The notes beneath the pieces were generated by a model, which saw only the letters and a list, made by a program, of their open reading frames with translations, made no database searches and was not told the DNA's origin. Made by a program: the position numbers and the translations under genes. A stretch of 64,000 nucleotides of DNA from Todiramphus chloris collaris (lineage: Eukaryota > Chordata > Aves > Coraciiformes > Alcedinidae): contig JANVCC010000130.1 of NCBI GenBank assembly GCA_025345505.1, positions 10,984,736 to 11,048,735 on the forward strand, written 5' to 3'. The stretch's first letter is position 1; every line of letters starts with the position of its first letter. Of this stretch, positions 60,470 to 64,000 are shown in pieces.

Positions 60470-60553
60470 GAGTAATCGCAGGGAGCGGGACTGGAGGCGC
60501 CGCCCGACGGCCCGAGCCGGCAGCGGCCCCGCGGGGACCAGCGCAGCGTCCCG
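60470..60553 (+). other. MAFF: Probable non-coding first exon of MAFF
   Basis: It lies about 25-30 bases downstream of the TATA-like element and ends at a good donor (CCG|GTAAGC, exon end 60553). A second strong donor (GTGAGT at 60468-60473) would give a different first exon if transcription starts earlier. Neither start is proven by sequence alone. Confidence 0.4.
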
Positions 60554-61385
60554 GTAAGCGTCGGCTCGCGCAGAGGAGAGGCACCTGGCCGGGGACGTCC
60601 TTCCGCTCCCACCTCCGGCTTCTCCCCGCTGCGGGTCGGCCGGGAGAGAGGGTGCGGCGGGGTCCGGCGCCGGCTGAAGGCCGCTCTGCCGCCGCCAAGC
60701 GCTGGGATCGGGGTGAGGGGGTGTGAGGGGAGTGTCGGCGCTCCGGGCCGTTCGCGCTTCCCTTCAGAGTCTCGGCCACCGCCCCGGAGGGAGCTGCCGC
60801 CGTTCTCCCGGCTCCGGCGGCGGATCCCCGGCCCGGATTGCATCAGCTTCCAGGCGCCCCGGCTCCACCTTCCCCGCCGCCCCTCTCCAGCCCCTCACCT
60901 CGCCGAGAGGAGCTTCCGTCCCGCCATGTCCCTCGGGGGCCTCTGCTTAACGGGGAGGGGGCTTCCGGAGGTGGGAAGAGGGGGGGCTCCTACCCCCCAC
61001 CCCAGGGGAGGGGAGAGACCGGCCGCCAGTGAGGGGACAGGCGCCGCTTCGGTGACTTTTCCCTCTGGGCTGGGGAATCACAGGGACGCCACTTTTCGCC
61101 GTCCAGCACTTCACCCCCGGAGCCTGCGGACACCCTTGTGCCGGGAGCCGCCGTGCCCTTCACGCGTGTGCCGGTTGGGTGTCTTCGCCAGGGTTTCGTC
61201 CCGTGGGGCTCTTGCTTTTACTTTCCTTTCAGCCTTGGGCGGATTTCGCCCGGGTTTCCTCCCCGGCAGGAAGTCTTGGCCTCCCAACAGCCGTGCTGGG
61301 ACGTTTTGGGTCCCTTGAGCAGAGCAGCATCCCGACCACCTCGGGGCGGGATGAAGGAGGGATGGGAGGTCCAGCCTTCCCACGC

Positions 61386-61432
61386 TATTATTTTTTGCAG
61401 TCATTATTACTATTATTATTACTACATCATTT
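61386..61432. repeat. (ATT)n-like AT-rich microsatellite
   Basis: Runs of attatt and tattac units in the MAFF first intron: a simple repeat embedded in otherwise GC-rich sequence. Confidence 0.8.
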
Positions 61433-61590
61433 TTAAAGGAGCAGGGATGAGTCACATGGTCGGTGGGGTGGGCATGGCCACCGGGCAGGGGGCCAGCATA
61501 GCTAGTGCCCTCTGTGCTGAAGTGAGGAGCAAAGGCTGGCAGTAACCAGCTCTTCTCTTGGCTGCTCAGCAGGGCCAGCTTGAAGCAAGG

Positions 61591-62116
61591 ATGGCTGCGG
61601 ATGGGCTCTCCAGCAAGGCCCTGAAGGTGAGCACTTGTGGGACTGGGGGGTTCAGGGGGCAGGGGTCTGGTTTCAGGGGCCTCAGGTGACTGCCCCTCTC
61701 TCTGGCAGGTGAAGCGGGAGCTGGGGGAAAACACACCACTGCTATCAGATGAGGAGCTGATGGGGCTGTCAGTGCGGGAGCTCAACCACCACCTGCGGGG
61801 CCTCTCCAAGGAGGAGGTGGCACGGCTGAAGCAGCGCCGGCGGACGCTGAAGAACCGAGGTTATGCTGCCAGCTGCCGAGTGAAGCGCGTCTGCCAGAAG
61901 GAAGAGCTGCAGAAGCAGAAGATGGAGCTGGAGTGGGAGGTAGACAAGCTAGCCCGGGAGAATGCTGCCATGCGCCTGGAGCTTGACACACTCCGTGGCA
62001 AGTATGAGGCTCTTCAGGGCTTTGCCCGCACCGTGGCTACTCACGGGCCCTCTGCCAAAGTGGCCAGCGTCATCACCATCGTCAAGTCTGGTGCCAACCA
62101 GGCCGCCTACTCCTAG
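61591..62116 (+). CDS. MAFF: MAFF: small Maf bZIP transcription factor, 147 aa
   Basis: Two coding exons, 61591-61626 ([12 protein letters not shown]) and 61709-62116. Small Maf proteins lack a transactivation domain; they form homodimers that repress, or heterodimers with CNC factors such as NRF2 and p45 NF-E2 that activate, at MARE/ARE sites in the nucleus. Visible features: a VKRE sumoylation motif at Lys14, the extended homology region (about 22-50, [17 protein letters not shown]), the Maf-type basic region (about 51-75, with [16 protein letters not shown]) including the Maf-specific Tyr64, then a leucine zipper (about 76-110, [21 protein letters not shown]). The short C-tail ([14 protein letters not shown]) matches MafF; human MAFF (164 aa) has a longer Gly/Pro-rich end. 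The exon 1 leader is non-coding, and the gene is divergent from PLA2G6. Confidence 0.97.
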
Positions 62117-63785
62117 TGCTGGCCTCCCTCCCCCAGCTGGGCATAGCCCTCCTGGGGTGTCTTCCCTGACAATTCGCCTCCTGTACCCTCCCTGACCTCC
62201 TCCCTGTGGGGACCTGTGCCCAAAATTCTCCTCCTCCAATCGCTTGACCACCAGCTCCCCCATATAGGGAGGGCTGCAGCAGTGTGGGTGCTGGGTAGAG
62301 GACAAGACCCCACTGGTGGCCCCCCCTAGCCCCCTTACTTCCAACCCAGCCCAGTCTGCTGCTACAGCCCTTCTGGCCAGGTACCCCTTGCCCTGAGGGA
62401 TGCAGGCAGAAGAGGGCAAGCCTGCACAGGCAGCAGTGTGGAAGCATCCCACAGCTCCAAGCTGGCAGGAAAACCCCAGGTGCCTCTTTTTTGGGGGAGG
62501 GCATGGGAGAGCTGAGCATGGGTCAGGAACTTCCAGGAGCACATGCCAGGGAGGGAAAGGACAGGAAAGAGATTTTGCAGTGAGAGCCAGAAGGGATATG
62601 ATGAAGAAAGGTGTCAGCATTGGCTCCACACTTTGGACCATGGCTAGAGCTGGGGGCAGGTGGCAGCATGGCTGGAGTCTCTGGGGTTGGAGATTGTGAG
62701 AGAAGGTGGCAGGTCAGAGGGGGAGAGAACGTGTCTGTCGATTGGCAACTGGTAAGAGTGAGTGGGATGGGAAAGTGCTGTGGCAGCCTGTGGTTCTGCG
62801 AGAGCTTCAGGAGTGATGGAGGAGGGTCCCTTGAGTAGGGGAGAGCTGGGGGATATAAGCAGGTCAGCCCAGGCTGTTGTCCACAAAGGTGGAAAAGCAG
62901 TGTTGTTTTATCTCTCCATCACGTACATCCTTTGTGCCTCTTCCTGCCTATGGGACACTCAGCCCAGCCGGGTGTCTCCGAAATGCAGCGGCACTGTCAG
63001 GAAGGAAGCGGAGGCAGCTGGAGCAGAGATAAGCACTGTTTTACTCAGCACAGGCGGGCTTGTACAGCCCCACCAAGCACTCCCTGGTGCCCCACCACCT
63101 ACAAAGCCCACAGAAAGGTGCTCCTGGGCCCCCACCCCCCTGAGAGCTGGAGCTGCAGAGGCAGAGGGGGGTGGAGGAGCAGGAAGCAGGGGTGGGAGAG
63201 CATCCCTGCTCCTGGGAGCTGCCTGGCAGGCAGGTAGTCTCCTCTCTTTGGTTTTCCTCCAGCTTGGACACCACTGTGGGACAACCACTCTTCAGCAGGC
63301 TGAAAAGCTGGAGAAGAGTTGGGTTTGCCAAATACAGGCAGCATGGGGGAGGTAACAGGAGGCAAAAACCTTTTTGGCATCTGCCACCACAGATGATTCC
63401 CCCCCCCAGCCCCGCTTCCTGCCCCTGCCTGGATATTGCCACGCCAGCCACCCTCGGCTGTAGCCTCTGTCCCTCCCTGGAGAGGGGTGCCTGCCACTTG
63501 TGGAGGGGGCACTGTGGTTAGCATCCCCCTACCCCAGCTCCTCTTGGGTTTATTTATTGCACGAACATAAGTTATTTTCACGTCCTCTTGCCATTCCGCC
63601 TTTCGGCACAGCCAGGATGTTGGTACAGAGCTGTACTTTATATTTTATATATGCAAATCACATTTTATCTTATACTTATATAGAGCAAAAAAAACTTATT
63701 TATTTTCTGACTTACAGTATGTGTCCTACCCCCCTCCTCTATATTTTGTAGACTTTACAAATAAAGCAAGTTTTTTGTGTTTTGT
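62117..63785 (+). other. MAFF: MAFF 3'UTR with AU-rich elements
   Basis: About 1.67 kb after the TAG. The last 250 bases are AU-rich, with TTATTTATT-type elements at 63549-63558 and 63697-63707, and end after AATAAA at 63760-63765. AU-rich elements of this kind shorten mRNA half-life, as expected for an immediate-early regulator. Confidence 0.75.
63760..63765 (+). other. MAFF poly(A) signal
   Basis: AATAAA followed by a T/GT-rich downstream stretch (ttttttgtgttttg), a well-formed cleavage context. Confidence 0.8.
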
Positions 63786-63789
63786 TTTT

Positions 63790-64000
63790 TTTTTTCCACA
63801 GTTAAAGTGTGTTTGGTCATTCTTGAACTTCAGGACAGAGCTGTCTCTCAGCAAGACCAGGTTTTCCAGCTCCCTCTAGCTTTGCTGCAGGACATCTTCA
63901 AGAATGTGCCCAATTAAGACAGGTTAGGGGAACAGCTCCTGACTTTTTGGAACACAGCTCTATAGTCTCTGGAAGAAAAGGGCTGGGTAAGCAAGCTTAG
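63790..64000. other. Sequence downstream of MAFF, nothing recognised
   Basis: No exon, repeat or RNA gene seen. In human, TMEM184B follows on the opposite strand; none of it is recognisable here. Confidence 0.5.

Larger units (their letters stand above)
59520..60680. promoter_or_regulatory. Bidirectional CpG island promoter of PLA2G6 (-) and MAFF (+)
   Basis: A dense CpG island lies between the two divergently transcribed genes. It contains two CCAAT boxes about 29 bases apart (60009-60013 and 60038-60042, an NF-Y-like arrangement), YY1-like CGCCATC elements (about 60112-60124 and 60138-60149), GC boxes, and a full palindromic CRE next to the MAFF start. The assignment of individual elements to either gene is inferred from position. 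Confidence 0.7.

Noticed and set aside
1-64000. CRISPR arrays, bacterial operons, complete endogenous viruses, tRNA or rRNA genes
   Set aside because: None is visible. The window is a standard vertebrate gene block, and no regularly spaced direct repeats, internal retroviral genes or cloverleaf structures were recognised by eye.

Overview
This window is vertebrate nuclear DNA, almost certainly from a bird. The genes are split into many short exons with GT-AG introns, promoters sit in CpG islands, the dispersed repeats are CR1 LINE copies of the avian type plus one avian ERV-L-like LTR, and the predicted proteins are close to, but clearly diverged from, their mammalian counterparts. The LTR type suggests a neoavian bird rather than a galliform, but that is only a hint. 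There is no CRISPR array, operon or prokaryotic feature.

Layout: (1) 135-2585 is the last exon and long 3'UTR of an unidentified plus-strand gene. (2) 2600-6100 is a spacer holding one CR1 fragment. (3) PICK1 (+) runs from a CpG-island promoter near 6100 to a poly(A) signal at 17235, with 12 coding exons encoding 407 residues. (4) SLC16A8, the lactate transporter MCT3 (-), converges on it tail to tail: 4 coding exons between 19841 and 24808, 543 residues. (5) 24817-29985 is a gene-free spacer with candidate regulatory islands. (6) BAIAP2L2 (-) has 14 coding exons between 30703 and 41548, 495 residues from the best start. (7) PLA2G6 (-) has 16 coding exons between 44142 and 59501, 802 residues, with an LTR and a CR1 copy in its introns. 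(8) A shared CpG island (59.5-60.6 kb) separates PLA2G6 from the divergent gene MAFF (+), with two coding exons (61591-62116, 147 residues) and a 3'UTR ending near 63785.

This is the gene order and orientation of the human 22q13.1 block PICK1-SLC16A8-BAIAP2L2-PLA2G6-MAFF, so it is a conserved syntenic segment. The genes do not form one pathway. PICK1 and BAIAP2L2 are both membrane-bending BAR-superfamily scaffolds, SLC16A8 exports lactate from retinal pigment epithelium, PLA2G6 is a calcium-independent phospholipase, and MAFF is a stress-responsive small Maf factor. I reconstructed exon boundaries by matching translated segments to remembered family sequences and requiring splice sites and reading phase to agree. 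For all four multi-exon genes the full coding sequence closes in frame without gaps.

I found no clearly new system. The points most worth checking are an open frame that would extend PICK1 by 77 residues from a YY1-embedded ATG, a non-canonical GC-AG intron in PLA2G6, the loss of the ancestral start codon in BAIAP2L2, the loss of the C-terminal cysteine in the PICK1 tail, and the unidentified terminal exon at the left edge.
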